From Pseudaquabacterium pictum (GTDB lineage: Bacteria > Pseudomonadota > Gammaproteobacteria > Burkholderiales > Burkholderiaceae_C): a stretch of DNA of 64,000 nucleotides. This document shows, piece by piece, positions 10,242 through 19,129 of this stretch (its first letter is position 1; the number at the start of each line of letters is the position of its first letter). Where the stretch lies: positions 372,001 to 436,000 of the forward strand of contig NZ_BJCL01000001.1 in the NCBI RefSeq assembly GCF_005403045.1, given 5' to 3'. Below the pieces are notes generated by a model that saw only the letters and a program-made list of their open reading frames with translations, was not told the origin of the DNA and did no database searches. Both the position numbers and the translations under genes were made by a program.

Positions 10242-11257
10242 GGCTTGGCCGCGGCTGGAGGGATGCCGCGCTGGTACTGGTTCACCGCACGATTGTGCGC
10301 TGCCAGGTCGGCGCTGAAGACGCTGCTGCCGTCGCCCCGCGCCACGAAGTACAGCGCCGGCGTGGCCGCGGGCTGCACCGCCGCGCGCAGCGAAGCCAGC
10401 CCCGGCATGGCGATCGGCGTGGGCGGCAGGCCGCGGCGGGTGTAGGTGTTGTAGGGCGTGTCGGCGAGCAGGTCGCGCTTGCGCAGGTTGCCATCGAACG
10501 CCTCGCCCAAGCCGTAAATCACCGTCGGGTCGGTCTGCAGCGGCATGCCGATGCGCAGCCGGTTGATGAAGACACCGGCCACCAGGCCGCGGTCGGCCGG
10601 CCGGCCGGTCTCCTTCTCGACGATGGAGGCCAGCACCAGCGCCTGCTCCGGCGTCTGCAGCGGCAGGTCGGGCGCGCGGGCGGCCCACACCTCGGCCAGG
10701 CGCCGGGTCTGCATCGCGGCGGCGCGCTTGAGCACCGTCAGGTCGCTGACGCCGCGGCTGTACAGGTAGGTGTCGGGGAAGAAGCGGCCCTCGGCCGGCA
10801 CGCCGGGCAGGCCGATGGCGGTCATCAGATCGGCCTCGGACAGCGCCGCGCCCTGCTGCTTCAGGTGCGGTGCCGCGGCCAGCGCAGCGCGGAACTGGCG
10901 GAAGGTCCAGCCTTCGATCAGCCGCACCCGCTCGAAGGCCTCGTCACCCTGCACCATGCGCGCCAGCAGGCTGCGCGGCGTGGCGCCGGGCTCGATCTCG
11001 TAGCTGCCGGCGCGGATGCGACGGGCATCGCCGCTGAAGCGGAACCAGGCGTAGAGCCAGTCGGCCTCGGTCTGCACGCCGGCGCGCACCCAGGCGGCGG
11101 CCACCTCGCGCGGTGGCGTGCCGGGTTCGATCGACAGCTCCACCGCCGGCGTGGCCAGCGTCAGCGGGTGGTCCAGCCACCAGCGCACCGCGCCGGCCGC
11201 CGCCAGGGCGGCCAGCAGCAGGACGAGCAGGGACCAACGGATCAGGCGCCAGAGCAT
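10238..11257 (-). CDS. mltG: Endolytic murein transglycosylase
   Basis: This 339-residue inner-membrane protein has one N-terminal transmembrane helix (about residues 8-25) and a periplasmic LysM-like then YceG/MltG catalytic domain. The signature segments [29 protein letters not shown] (catalytic Glu), [10 protein letters not shown] and [14 protein letters not shown] are all present. MltG cuts nascent glycan strands to end peptidoglycan polymerisation. The ATG at 11257 is about 65 bases from the divergent ygfZ start, so both promoters share a short intergenic region. Confidence 0.93.
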   Translation of the reverse strand: MLWRLIRWSLLVLLLAALAAAGAVRWWLDHPLTLATPAVELSIEPGTPPREVAAAWVRAGVQTEADWLYAWFRFSGDARRIRAGSYEIEPGATPRSLLARMVQGDEAFERVRLIEGWTFRQFRAALAAAPHLKQQGAALSEADLMTAIGLPGVPAEGRFFPDTYLYSRGVSDLTVLKRAAAMQTRRLAEVWAARAPDLPLQTPEQALVLASIVEKETGRPADRGLVAGVFINRLRIGMPLQTDPTVIYGLGEAFDGNLRKRDLLADTPYNTYTRRGLPPTPIAMPGLASLRAAVQPAATPALYFVARGDGSSVFSADLAAHNRAVNQYQRGIPPAAAKP

Positions 11258-11323
11258 CTTGCAGGGCGGAACCGGTGGCCGCAGCGCCGGCAGGGTGGAG
11301 GGGGCGTGATGATAATGGGACGC

Positions 11324-12256
11324 ATGACTGCCACCACTGCTCTCCAGGGCGCGCTGCGCCTGACCGACTGGGGCCTGATCCGCGCCCAGGGCCCCGATGC
11401 CGCCAGCTTCCTGCATGGCCAGCTGACGCAGGACACCAACAGCCTGCGCGAAGGCACGGCCCGGCTGGCCGGCTACTGCTCGGCCAAGGGCCGGCTGATG
11501 GCCAGCTTCATCGTCTGGCGCGGCGATGCCGACACGCTGTACCTGGCCTGCAGCGCCGACCTGCTGGCGCCCACGCTGAAGCGGCTGTCGATGTTCGTGC
11601 TGCGCGCCAAGTGCAAGCTCAGCGATGCCAGCGCCGACCTGCCGCTGTACGGCCTGGCCGGCACCGAGGCCGCCGCCTGGCTGGGCGATGCCGCGCCAAC
11701 CACCCTCTGGGCCAGCGCCAACCTGGGCACCGGCCAGGTGATCCGCCTGCCGGATGTGGATGGCACGCCGCGCTGGCTGCTGGCCCAGCCGGCCGAGGTA
11801 CCCGCGCCCACCCTGCCTGCGCTGGCCGCCAACGACTGGGCCGCGCTGGAAGTGCGCAGCGGCGTGGTGCGCATCACCGCCGCCACGGTGGAGCAGTTCG
11901 TGCCGCAGATGGTGAACCTGGAACTGGTGGGTGGCGTCAACTTCCAGAAGGGCTGCTACCCGGGCCAGGAGATCGTGGCGCGCAGCCAGTACCGCGGCAC
12001 GCTGAAGCGCCGCAGCCTGGTGTTTCACAGCGCCGCGCCGCTGGCCATCGGTCAGGAGGTGTTCCACAGCGACGACCCGGCCCAGCCCGCCGGCCTGGTG
12101 GCGCTGGCCGCCTCGCGGCCCGACGGCGGCAGCAGCGCGCTGGTGGAGATCAAGCTGTCGGCGCTGGACGGTGGCAGCCTGCATGCCGGCGCGGCCGACG
12201 GCCCGCTGCTGCAGCGCGGCAACCTCCCCTATCCCATTCCGGCCGACCAAGGCTGA
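11324..12256 (+). CDS. ygfZ: Folate-binding YgfZ/GcvT-like Fe-S repair protein
   Basis: A 310-residue tetrahydrofolate-binding protein related to GcvT. The YgfZ signature K-G-C-Y-P-G-Q-E, with its conserved cysteine, is at about residues 208-215. YgfZ helps maintain certain Fe-S enzymes, including MiaB. ATG 11324 is chosen because the homologous part begins TALQGALRL; ATGs at 11309 and 11315 are also in frame. The gene is divergent from mltG and is followed without a gap by the DUF4936 gene. Confidence 0.9.
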   Translation: MTATTALQGALRLTDWGLIRAQGPDAASFLHGQLTQDTNSLREGTARLAGYCSAKGRLMASFIVWRGDADTLYLACSADLLAPTLKRLSMFVLRAKCKLSDASADLPLYGLAGTEAAAWLGDAAPTTLWASANLGTGQVIRLPDVDGTPRWLLAQPAEVPAPTLPALAANDWAALEVRSGVVRITAATVEQFVPQMVNLELVGGVNFQKGCYPGQEIVARSQYRGTLKRRSLVFHSAAPLAIGQEVFHSDDPAQPAGLVALAASRPDGGSSALVEIKLSALDGGSLHAGAADGPLLQRGNLPYPIPADQG

Positions 12257-12529
12257 ATGGCACGGCGGCTGTACGTCTACTACCGCGTGCCGCAGGCGCT
12301 GCTGGCCGCCACCGTGGCGGCGGTGCGGCAAGTGCAGACCGCGCTGGCAGCCGCGCATCCCGGCCTGCAGACCGAACTGCTGCGCCGGCCCGAGCTGCGC
12401 GACGGCGAGGTCACCTTGATGGAGACCTACGCCGGCCCGCTGAGCGAGGCGGTGTTCGCAGCGATCACCCAGGCGACAAGCGCCCTGCCTCAGCCGCGCC
12501 ACAGTGAGTGGTTTCAGCCGCTGGAGTGA
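12257..12529 (+). CDS. DUF4936 family protein
   Basis: This 90-residue soluble protein begins directly after the ygfZ stop and matches the DUF4936 pattern: an N-terminal LYVYYRV strand, a long helix, then GEVTLMETYAGP and a terminal W-F-Q-P-L-E. The family is almost confined to Betaproteobacteria and usually neighbours ygfZ. The fold looks like a small ferredoxin-like alpha/beta unit, which suggests a dimeric partner protein. Its biochemical role is unknown. Confidence 0.85.
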   Translation: MARRLYVYYRVPQALLAATVAAVRQVQTALAAAHPGLQTELLRRPELRDGEVTLMETYAGPLSEAVFAAITQATSALPQPRHSEWFQPLE

Positions 12530-12534
12530 ACGAC

Positions 12535-13032
12535 ATGCGCCCTGATGACTTCCGCGCCCTGCTGCAACGCTTCTGTGCCGCGGCCGAGGCGGGCGACGGC
12601 GATGCCTTCGCCGCCTGCTTCACGCCCGATGGTGTCTACCACGACTACATCTACGGCGACCACACCGGCCGCGCCAGCATCGCCCACATGCTGACCGACC
12701 TGTTCCGCCGCGATGCCGGGCCCGACTACCGCTGGCAGATGTTCGATCCGGTGTGCGACGGCCAGCTGGGCTATGCCTGGTCGCTGTCGAGCTTCACCTC
12801 GCAGATCCCCGAGTTCGCCGGCCGCTTCGTGGTCATCGACGGCATGAGCCGGTTCGAACTGCACGACGGCCTGATCGCCGACTACCGGGAATCGGTGAAC
12901 GGCGGCGTGGCCATGGCCCAGCTGGGCGTGGCGGCGCCGCGCATCGAGAAGGTGCTGGCGCGCTGGGGCCGGCAGTTGCGGGATCTGCCCGCCACCCAGG
13001 CCTGGCTGGCCGAGGGCAAACAGCCGCGCTGA
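12535..13032 (+). CDS. SnoaL/NTF2-like domain protein
   Basis: A 165-residue alpha+beta barrel protein of the SnoaL-like class. An N-terminal helix (FCAAAEAGDGDAFAACFTPDGVYHD) is followed by DHTGRASIAHML and a curved sheet ending VIDGMSRFELHDGLIADYRE. This family includes polyketide cyclases, isomerases and non-catalytic ligand carriers. ATG 12535 starts five bases after the DUF4936 stop; an upstream in-frame ATG at 12508 would overlap it. The substrate cannot be told from sequence. Confidence 0.75.
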   Translation: MRPDDFRALLQRFCAAAEAGDGDAFAACFTPDGVYHDYIYGDHTGRASIAHMLTDLFRRDAGPDYRWQMFDPVCDGQLGYAWSLSSFTSQIPEFAGRFVVIDGMSRFELHDGLIADYRESVNGGVAMAQLGVAAPRIEKVLARWGRQLRDLPATQAWLAEGKQPR

Positions 13033-13066
13033 TCGCCGAGGCGGCCGCAGCCGGCCGCCGGGGCCG

Positions 13067-13930
13067 TCAAAGCGCCTGGCGCATCGCCAGGTGCGGGATG
13101 CCGGCTTCCTCGAACGGCTCACCTTCCACGCTGTAGCCGGCGCGCAGGTAGAACGGCGCGGCCGAAGCCTGGGCATGCAGCAGCACGCTGGCATCGCCGC
13201 GGGCCTTGGCAGCGGCCATCAGCGCGTCCAGCACCTGCCGGCCGACGCGGCTGCCACGCTGGCTGGGCAGCACCGCCATGCGGCCGATCTTGGCCACGCC
13301 GGGCTGGTACGCCAGCAGCCGGCCGGTGGCCAGCGCCAGGCCCAGGCGGTTGCGGGCCACCGCATGCACGCAGCCGGCGTCGCCCGCATCCCATTCCAGT
13401 TCGGCCGGAATGCCCTGCTCGTCGACGAACACCGCCTTGCGGATGGCTGCGGCCTCGGTGCCCAGCGTGGCCCAGTCGCCCACCTGCACCGTCACCATGG
13501 TCTCGCCCGCCTCGAAGGCGCCCACCACGTCGCGGAAGGCCTGCGGGATGGGCTGGCTGGTCTGGGTGGCCGGGTCGGCGAACACATAGACCAGCTCGCC
13601 GCTGACCAGCAGCGCATCGCCGCGGAACACGGCGCACTGCAGCAGCATCGAGGAGTTGCCGAAGCGCGCCATCCGCACGCCGACGTCGATCAAATCGTCC
13701 AGCCGGGCCGAGGCGTGGTACTCCAGGCTGGACTTCTTGACGTAGAAGTCGCCCTGCAGCGTGGCCATCGTCGCTGCATACGGCAAGGCCATCGCCCGCC
13801 ACCAGCCACTGATGGCGGTGTCGAAGTACATCAGGTAATGGCCGTTGAAGACGATCTGCTGGGCGTCGATCTCGGCCCAGCGCACACGCAGGCGCTCGAA
13901 GTGGCGGAATTGGGAACGGGCGATGGTCAT
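13067..13930 (-). CDS. Fusion: YbgC/FadM-type hotdog thioesterase + GNAT N-acetyltransferase
   Basis: This 287-residue protein joins two enzymes. Residues about 1-140 form a hotdog acyl-CoA thioesterase with the 4-hydroxybenzoyl-CoA thioesterase-type motif around Asp22 (RWAEIDAQQIVFNGHYLMYFD). Residues about 145-287 form a GNAT acetyltransferase with VHAVAR, IGRMAV and the acetyl-CoA loop QRGSRVG. The GNAT part resembles ElaA/YjcF-like proteins (AVFVDEQGIPAELEWD). The reading frame is continuous with no internal stop. The gene overlaps the hydrolase downstream by four bases. Whether one half supplies acyl-CoA turnover for the other is unknown. Confidence 0.85.
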   Translation of the reverse strand: MTIARSQFRHFERLRVRWAEIDAQQIVFNGHYLMYFDTAISGWWRAMALPYAATMATLQGDFYVKKSSLEYHASARLDDLIDVGVRMARFGNSSMLLQCAVFRGDALLVSGELVYVFADPATQTSQPIPQAFRDVVGAFEAGETMVTVQVGDWATLGTEAAAIRKAVFVDEQGIPAELEWDAGDAGCVHAVARNRLGLALATGRLLAYQPGVAKIGRMAVLPSQRGSRVGRQVLDALMAAAKARGDASVLLHAQASAAPFYLRAGYSVEGEPFEEAGIPHLAMRQAL

Positions 13931-14877
13931 GGCGTCATTGTCCAGGCTGCGCGCAGCGCATCGGCCGCGGCCTGCTGGGCCTGGCCAGCCTCCTTCAGCG
14001 CGCGGCCCATCTTGATGAAGTCATGCGTCATGCCGCGCACCAGTTCCAGGTCGACCGGCACGCCGGCCATGCGCAGCCGGTCGGCATAGGCGATGCCTTC
14101 GTCCACCAGCGGGTCGCATTCGGCCAGCAGCAGCCAGGCCGGCGCCACGCCGTCCAGGTCGTCGGCCAGCAGCGGGGCAAAGCGCCAATCCGTGCGGTGG
14201 TGGTGGTCGATGTAGTGGTCGAAGAACCAGCTGACATTGGCCGCATCCAGCAGGAAGCCATTGGCGAACAGCCGGTGCGACGGCGTGTCCTGGTGGGCGG
14301 TGGTGCCGGGGGTGATCAGCAGTTGCAGCGCCAGTGGCAGGCCGCAGTCGCGGGCATGCAGGGCGGCCACCGCGGCCAGCGTGCCGCCGGCGCTGTCGCC
14401 GCCCACGGCCAGGCGGCTGCCGTCCAGGCCCAGCGCCGCCGCGCCGGGCCCGGCCAGCCAGTGCAGCGCCGCCCAGGTATCGTCCACCGCGGTGGGAAAG
14501 CGGTGCGCGGGCGCCAGCCGGTAGTCCAGCGCCAGCACCGCGCCGCCCGAGCGCAGCGCCAGCTGCCGGCACAGGCTGTCGTGGGTCTCCAGCCCGCCGA
14601 TGACAAAGCCGCCGCCGTGCAGGTACAGCAGCACCGGCAGCCGGTCATGGTTGGGCGCATAGAGCCGGGCCGGCAGCGGCGTGCCATCGGCGGCGGGCAC
14701 GGTGATGTCCTGCACACGTGCCAGCGGCGCGCGCGGCGGCTCCAGCACCTCGGCGGCCTTGTCGTAGGCGGTGCGGGCCTCGGCCGGCGTCATCGCATGG
14801 AAGGGCACCCGCTGGGCGCGGCGGATGCGGTCGAGCAGGCCGGCCATGGCCGGGGTCAGCAGGGTGGAGGCAGTCAC
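13927..14877 (-). CDS. Alpha/beta hydrolase, hormone-sensitive-lipase type
   Basis: A 316-residue esterase of the HSL (family IV) group. The oxyanion motif H-G-G-G-F is followed by the nucleophile motif GDSAGG, and ECDPLVDEG and MTHDF carry the catalytic Asp and His. It should hydrolyse short-chain esters in the cytoplasm. GTG 14877 is chosen because it keeps the family-like N-terminus (LLTPAMAGLLDRI); ATG 14847 is the alternative. It starts 73 bases from the divergent alcohol dehydrogenase gene, with a perfect inverted repeat in between. Confidence 0.85.
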   Translation of the reverse strand: MTASTLLTPAMAGLLDRIRRAQRVPFHAMTPAEARTAYDKAAEVLEPPRAPLARVQDITVPAADGTPLPARLYAPNHDRLPVLLYLHGGGFVIGGLETHDSLCRQLALRSGGAVLALDYRLAPAHRFPTAVDDTWAALHWLAGPGAAALGLDGSRLAVGGDSAGGTLAAVAALHARDCGLPLALQLLITPGTTAHQDTPSHRLFANGFLLDAANVSWFFDHYIDHHHRTDWRFAPLLADDLDGVAPAWLLLAECDPLVDEGIAYADRLRMAGVPVDLELVRGMTHDFIKMGRALKEAGQAQQAAADALRAAWTMTP

Positions 14878-14901
14878 CGGCAGCACAGTCTTGGGGCGGG
14901 G

Positions 14902-14919
14902 CCGCAAGCATACTTGCGG
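14902..14919. promoter_or_regulatory. Inverted repeat CCGCAAG-CATA-CTTGCGG, candidate operator
   Basis: Two perfect 7-base arms flank a 4-base spacer in the 72-base gap between the divergent hydrolase and iron-dependent alcohol dehydrogenase genes. Length and symmetry suit a dimeric regulator, for example of the TetR or AraC class, that would control both genes. No regulator gene lies beside it. It could also act as an RNA hairpin in either leader. Confidence 0.45.
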
Positions 14920-14949
14920 GTTTCCAGACACACCGCCGGAGACGCCCGC

Positions 14950-16110
14950 ATGGCCCGCATCCTGTACCTGACCCAGATCGAGATCGACCACGGCGCCCGC
15001 CGCTGCCTGCCCGAAGAGTGCCAGCGCGTGGGCATGAAGAAGCCGCTGGTCGTCACCGACCCCGGCGTGCGCGCGGCCGGCGTGCTGGACATGGCCCTGG
15101 CCGCGCTGGGCGACCTGCCGCATGCGGTGTTCGACCAGACGCCCAGCAACCCGACCGAAGCCGGCGTGCGCGCAGCACTGGCCATCTACCGGGCCCAGGG
15201 CTGCGACGGCCTGATCGCCGTGGGCGGCGGCTCCAGCATCGACCTGGCCAAGGGCCTGGCCATCCTGGCTGCGCACCAGGGTCCGGTGGATGGAGCGCTG
15301 AAGACCTACGCCACCATCGAAGGCGGCAGCCCGAGGATCCCCGACACCGTGCCGCCGCTGATCGCCGTGCCCACCACCGCCGGCACCGGCAGCGAGGTGG
15401 CGCGCGGCGCCATCGTCATCGTCGACGACGGCCGCAAGCTGGGCTTCCACAGCTGGCACCTGATGCCCAAGGCCGCCATCCTCGACCCCGAGCTGACCCT
15501 GGGCCTGCCCGCCTGGCTGACGGCGGCCACCGGCATGGACGCCATCGCCCACTGCCTGGAGACCTTCATGGCACCGGCGGTCAACCCGCCGGCCGACGGC
15601 ATCGCGCTGGACGGCCTGGCCCGCGGCTGGGCCCACATCGAGCGCGCCACCACCCACGGTGGCGACCGCGATGCCCGCTGGGCCATGATGAGCGCCAGCA
15701 TGCAGGGCGCCATGGCCTTCCAGAAGGGCCTGGGCTGCGTGCACAGCCTCAGCCACAGCCTGGGCGGCGTGAACCCCAAGCTGCACCACGGCACGCTCAA
15801 CGCCATGTTCCTGCCGGCGGTGGTGCTGTTCAACGCCCCGGCCGAAGCCATCCAGAAAGAACAGCGCCTGCAGCGCATGGCGCATGCCATCGGCATCGGC
15901 AGCTGCGATGCCAAGGGCACCGAGCTGGCCGAGGCCATCCGTGCGCTGAACGCCCGCCTGGGCCTGCCCAGCGGCCTGCGCGCGATGGGCGTGACCGAGG
16001 ACCTGTTCGAGCGGGTGATCGACGGCGCCATGGCCGACCACTGCCACAAGACCAACCCCCGCATCGCCACGCGGGACGACTACCGGGCGATGCTGGCCAC
16101 GTCGATGTGA
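14950..16110 (+). CDS. Iron-containing alcohol dehydrogenase
   Basis: A 386-residue group III, Fe-dependent alcohol dehydrogenase. The NAD-binding segment VGGGSSIDLAKG and PTTAGTGSEVARGA are clear. The metal-binding block MDAIAHCLE, with downstream histidines in HSLSHSLGG and KLHHGT, is complete. It should interconvert an alcohol and an aldehyde in the cytoplasm. A GGAGA ribosome site precedes ATG 14950. Being divergent from an esterase suggests a joint task such as ester hydrolysis followed by alcohol oxidation; that is inference. Confidence 0.88.
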   Translation: MARILYLTQIEIDHGARRCLPEECQRVGMKKPLVVTDPGVRAAGVLDMALAALGDLPHAVFDQTPSNPTEAGVRAALAIYRAQGCDGLIAVGGGSSIDLAKGLAILAAHQGPVDGALKTYATIEGGSPRIPDTVPPLIAVPTTAGTGSEVARGAIVIVDDGRKLGFHSWHLMPKAAILDPELTLGLPAWLTAATGMDAIAHCLETFMAPAVNPPADGIALDGLARGWAHIERATTHGGDRDARWAMMSASMQGAMAFQKGLGCVHSLSHSLGGVNPKLHHGTLNAMFLPAVVLFNAPAEAIQKEQRLQRMAHAIGIGSCDAKGTELAEAIRALNARLGLPSGLRAMGVTEDLFERVIDGAMADHCHKTNPRIATRDDYRAMLATSM

Positions 16111-17565
16111 TCAGTCTTTCCAGAACTGGGGGGTGAACAGCACGAGGAGGCCCAAGAGCTCCAGCCGGCCCAGCAGCATGCCGAAGCTGCAGACCCAGGT
16201 CTGGAAGTCGGTCAGCCCGCCGTAGTTGCCCGCCGGCCCCACCTCGCCCAGTCCGGGGCCGATGTTGTTGACGCAGGCCACCACGGCGGTGAAGGCGGTC
16301 ACCACATCCATGTCGGTGAACACCAGCAGCATGGTCAGGCTGACCAGGGTGGCGCCATAGATCATCATGTAGGCGATCACGTTCTGCATCACCTTGGGCG
16401 GCACCACGTTGCCGCCCAGCACCACCGGGTTGACCACGTTGGGATGCACGATGCGCACGAGCTCGCGCTGGGCCTGCTTCAGCAGGAGCAGCATGCGCAC
16501 CATCTTGATGCCGCCGCCGGTGGACCCGGCGCAGGTGGCGAAGCAGCCCAGCAGGATCATCAGCAGCGGTGCAAACACCGGCCAGGCGCCGTAGTCCACC
16601 GACGCATAGCCGGTGGTGGTGGCCACCGAGATCACGTTGAAGGCCGCATGGCGCAGCGCCTCGCCGAAGCCATAGACGCCGTGGGCGGTGAGGAACAGCG
16701 CCACCAGCGCCACCGCCAGAACCAGCACCAGCAGGAAGCCGCGCAGCTCGATGTCGCGCCACAGCACCACCGGTGAACGCAGCCGCCAGGCGGCAAAGTA
16801 CAGCGTGAAGCTGACGCCGGCCAACAGCATGAAGACGATGGCCACCGCCTCGATCAGCGGCGACTGGAAGTGGCCAATGCTGGCGTCGTACGGCGAGAAG
16901 CCGCCCAGGCCCATGGTGGTGCACATGTGCATGAAGGCATCGGCCCAGCCCATGCCGGCGGCCCGGTAGGCCAGGAAGCAGGCGCCCGAGAACAGGAAGT
17001 ACACCGTCCACAGGCCACGTGCCGTCTCGGCCATGCGCGGTGTCAGCTTGTGGTCCTTCAGCGGGCCGGCGGTCTCGGCCTTGAACAGCTGCGATGCGCC
17101 CACGCCCAGCAGCGGCAGCACCGCCACCGCCAGCACGATGATGCCCAGCCCGCCGATCAGCACCATGAAGCAGCGCCAGACGTTCACGCTCATCGGCAGC
17201 TTGTCCAGCCCGGTGAGCACGGTGCCGCCGCTGGCCGTCAGGCCCGACATGGCCTCGAAGTAGGCATCGGTGGCGCTGAGCCCGGGGATGGCCAGCCACA
17301 GCGGCAGCGCGGCGAAGGCCGGCAGCAGCGTCCAGGTCAGGCCCACCAGCACGAAGCCGTCGCGCGGCTGCAGCTCGCGGCGGTAGCGGCGGGTCACCAG
17401 GCTCAGGCCCAGGCCGGCGGCCAGGGTGATGATGGTGGCGCTGGCAAACGGCTGCACGCCGCTGTCGCGCTGCACCAGTGCAAAGACCAGCGGCACCAGC
17501 AGCATGGCAGCGAACAGCACCACCATGCGGCCCACCAGGGCGACGACAGCCAGCGGGGAATGCAT
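16111..17565 (-). CDS. trkH: Trk potassium uptake protein, membrane subunit
   Basis: This 484-residue polytopic membrane protein has the four-repeat MPM architecture of K+ transporters. Filter-like segments are seen in GLTASGGTVLTG, TTMGLGGFSPYD, CAGSTGGGIKMVR and NNIGPGLGEVGP. It imports K+ with TrkA as its cytoplasmic gating partner. ATG 17565 lies ten bases after the trkA stop, so the two genes form an operon. The stop abuts the convergent alcohol dehydrogenase stop, with no spacer and no visible terminator. Confidence 0.93.
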   Translation of the reverse strand: MHSPLAVVALVGRMVVLFAAMLLVPLVFALVQRDSGVQPFASATIITLAAGLGLSLVTRRYRRELQPRDGFVLVGLTWTLLPAFAALPLWLAIPGLSATDAYFEAMSGLTASGGTVLTGLDKLPMSVNVWRCFMVLIGGLGIIVLAVAVLPLLGVGASQLFKAETAGPLKDHKLTPRMAETARGLWTVYFLFSGACFLAYRAAGMGWADAFMHMCTTMGLGGFSPYDASIGHFQSPLIEAVAIVFMLLAGVSFTLYFAAWRLRSPVVLWRDIELRGFLLVLVLAVALVALFLTAHGVYGFGEALRHAAFNVISVATTTGYASVDYGAWPVFAPLLMILLGCFATCAGSTGGGIKMVRMLLLLKQAQRELVRIVHPNVVNPVVLGGNVVPPKVMQNVIAYMMIYGATLVSLTMLLVFTDMDVVTAFTAVVACVNNIGPGLGEVGPAGNYGGLTDFQTWVCSFGMLLGRLELLGLLVLFTPQFWKD

Positions 17566-17575
17566 CGCGGCGGCC

Positions 17576-19006
17576 TCAGAACAAGAAGGTGGCGCCGACC
17601 TGGAACAGCTTCTCCACCTCGCGCACCTGGCGCTTGCGCGGCACGAAGACGATCACATGGTCGTCGCGCGCGATCACCGTGTCGTGGTGGGGAATGATCA
17701 CCTGCGGCGGCTGCGGCTGGCCGTCCGGTCCGGCGGCCTCGGTGCCGCGCACGATGGCGCCGATCTCCGCCCCCGGCGGCAGCGGAATCTGGTCGATGCG
17801 CCGACCCACCACCTTGCTGGTCTTGCGGTCGCCGCGGGCCACGGCCTCCAGCGCCTCGGCGGCGCCGCGGCGCAGGCTGTAGACGGCCTCCACGTCGCCG
17901 CGGCGCACATGGGCCAGCAGCTCGCCGATCACCGTCTGCGCCGGGCTCAGCGCCACGTCGATCTGGGTGCCCTGCACCAGCTCGGCATAGGCGCGGCGGT
18001 TGATCAGCGCCACCACCCGGCCCGCGCCCATGCGCTTGGCCAGCAGGCAGGACATGATGTTGTCTTCGTCGTCGTTGGTCACGGCGATGAACAGGTCGGT
18101 GTCCTGCACCTGCTCCTGCTCCAGCAGGTCTTCGTCGGTGGCGTCGCCGCACAGCACCAGCACCTCGCTGCCCAGTTGGGTGCTCAGGTACTCGCAGCGC
18201 TCGCGGTTCGGCTCGATCAGCTTGATGCGGTACTGGCCCTGGATGTGCCGCGCCAGCCGCAGGCCCACGCGGCCGCCGCCGGCGATCATCACCCGCCGCA
18301 CCGGCGCATCGCGCAGCCGCAAGGTGTCCAGCACGCGGCGGATGTCGGCGGTGGCGGCCAGCACGAAGACCTCGTCACCCGGCTCGATGCGGGTGTTGCC
18401 GTCACACACCACCCGCTGGTCGTTGCCATGGGCGTCCTGGCGGTAGATGGCGACGAAGCGCATCGCCACGTCAGGCACCAGCTGCGGCAGCTCGGAGATC
18501 ACGTGGCGCACCATCGGCCCGCCCCCCACCACCCGCACCGCCAGCATGCTGACGGCACCGCCGGCGAACTCCAGCACCTGCAGCGCTTCCGGGTATTCGA
18601 TCAGCTTGCGGATGGTGGCGGTGACCGATTCCTCCGGGCACAGCACCGCGTCCACTGCAAAGCCTTCCACCGCCAGCAGCGGGCTGCCCTGCTGCAGCTC
18701 GGCCGAGCGCAGCCGGGCGATGCGGGTGGGGATCCCGAACTGGCTGTGTGCCACCTTGCAGGCCACCAGGTTGGTCTCGTCGGCCGATGCGCAGGCGATC
18801 AGCATGTCGGCATCGCGGGCGCCGGCGGCCTCCAGCACCGAGGGCTGGATGCCGTTGCCGGCCACACCCCGCAGATCCAGCCGCTCCTGCAGGCCGCGCA
18901 GGCGCTCGGGGCTGGTGTCGATGACGGTGATGTCGTTCTTCTCGCTCACCAGGCTCTCGGCCACGCTCTCGCCCACGCGGCCGGCGCCCAGGATGATGAT
19001 GTTCAT
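17576..19006 (-). CDS. trkA: Trk potassium transporter NAD-binding subunit
   Basis: A 476-residue cytoplasmic protein with two tandem RCK units. The first TrkA_N begins IILGAGRVGES (residues 3-13) and the second begins MIAGGGRVGLRL near residue 230; each is followed by a TrkA_C domain. It binds NAD(H) or ATP and controls TrkH. ATG 19006 is set by the Rossmann start; the longer open frame upstream is spurious. The divergent GntR-family gene begins about 120 bases away. Confidence 0.93.
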   Translation of the reverse strand: MNIIILGAGRVGESVAESLVSEKNDITVIDTSPERLRGLQERLDLRGVAGNGIQPSVLEAAGARDADMLIACASADETNLVACKVAHSQFGIPTRIARLRSAELQQGSPLLAVEGFAVDAVLCPEESVTATIRKLIEYPEALQVLEFAGGAVSMLAVRVVGGGPMVRHVISELPQLVPDVAMRFVAIYRQDAHGNDQRVVCDGNTRIEPGDEVFVLAATADIRRVLDTLRLRDAPVRRVMIAGGGRVGLRLARHIQGQYRIKLIEPNRERCEYLSTQLGSEVLVLCGDATDEDLLEQEQVQDTDLFIAVTNDDEDNIMSCLLAKRMGAGRVVALINRRAYAELVQGTQIDVALSPAQTVIGELLAHVRRGDVEAVYSLRRGAAEALEAVARGDRKTSKVVGRRIDQIPLPPGAEIGAIVRGTEAAGPDGQPQPPQVIIPHHDTVIARDDHVIVFVPRKRQVREVEKLFQVGATFLF

Positions 19007-19068
19007 GGGCGCGCATGATACGAACAGGTGCAACTGGTCGGCCGCTGGCGCAGCCCGTCGCACGCCGC

Positions 19069-19098
19069 TTGGGCATCGGAGCGTGCAGGCGATATGGT
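19069..19098 (+). promoter_or_regulatory. Candidate promoter of the GntR/ABC operon
   Basis: A -35-like TTGGGC (19069-19074) is followed after 18 bases by a -10-like TATGGT (19093-19098). It would start transcription near 19105, about 25 bases before ATG 19130. The -10 overlaps the GGTG half of the palindrome at 19096-19119, the arrangement expected for autorepression. Confidence 0.4.
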
Positions 19099-19119
19099 GT
19101 GCTACATCAGCAACACACC
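19096..19119. promoter_or_regulatory. GB-box-like operator GGTG-N16-CACC
   Basis: The half sites GGTG (19096-19099) and CACC (19116-19119) are separated by exactly 16 bases; the symmetric arms extend to GGTGTG and CACACC. This matches the GGTG-N16-CACC box that I recall for the YtrA-type regulator of Xanthomonas. It sits directly ahead of a YtrA-type GntR gene and its ABC transporter, so it is probably the autoregulatory site. It also argues against ATG 19094, which would put the operator inside the coding region. Confidence 0.65.
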
Positions 19120-19129
19120 GGATGCCTGC

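Noticed and set aside
9594-10688. Longer tmk frame beginning inside mltG
   Set aside because: The P-loop sits correctly only with ATG 10241; the upstream part is a shadow of mltG in another frame.
13927-16047. Extended esterase frame reaching across the alcohol dehydrogenase
   Set aside because: The region upstream of 14877 is antisense to a well-supported iron-dependent alcohol dehydrogenase.
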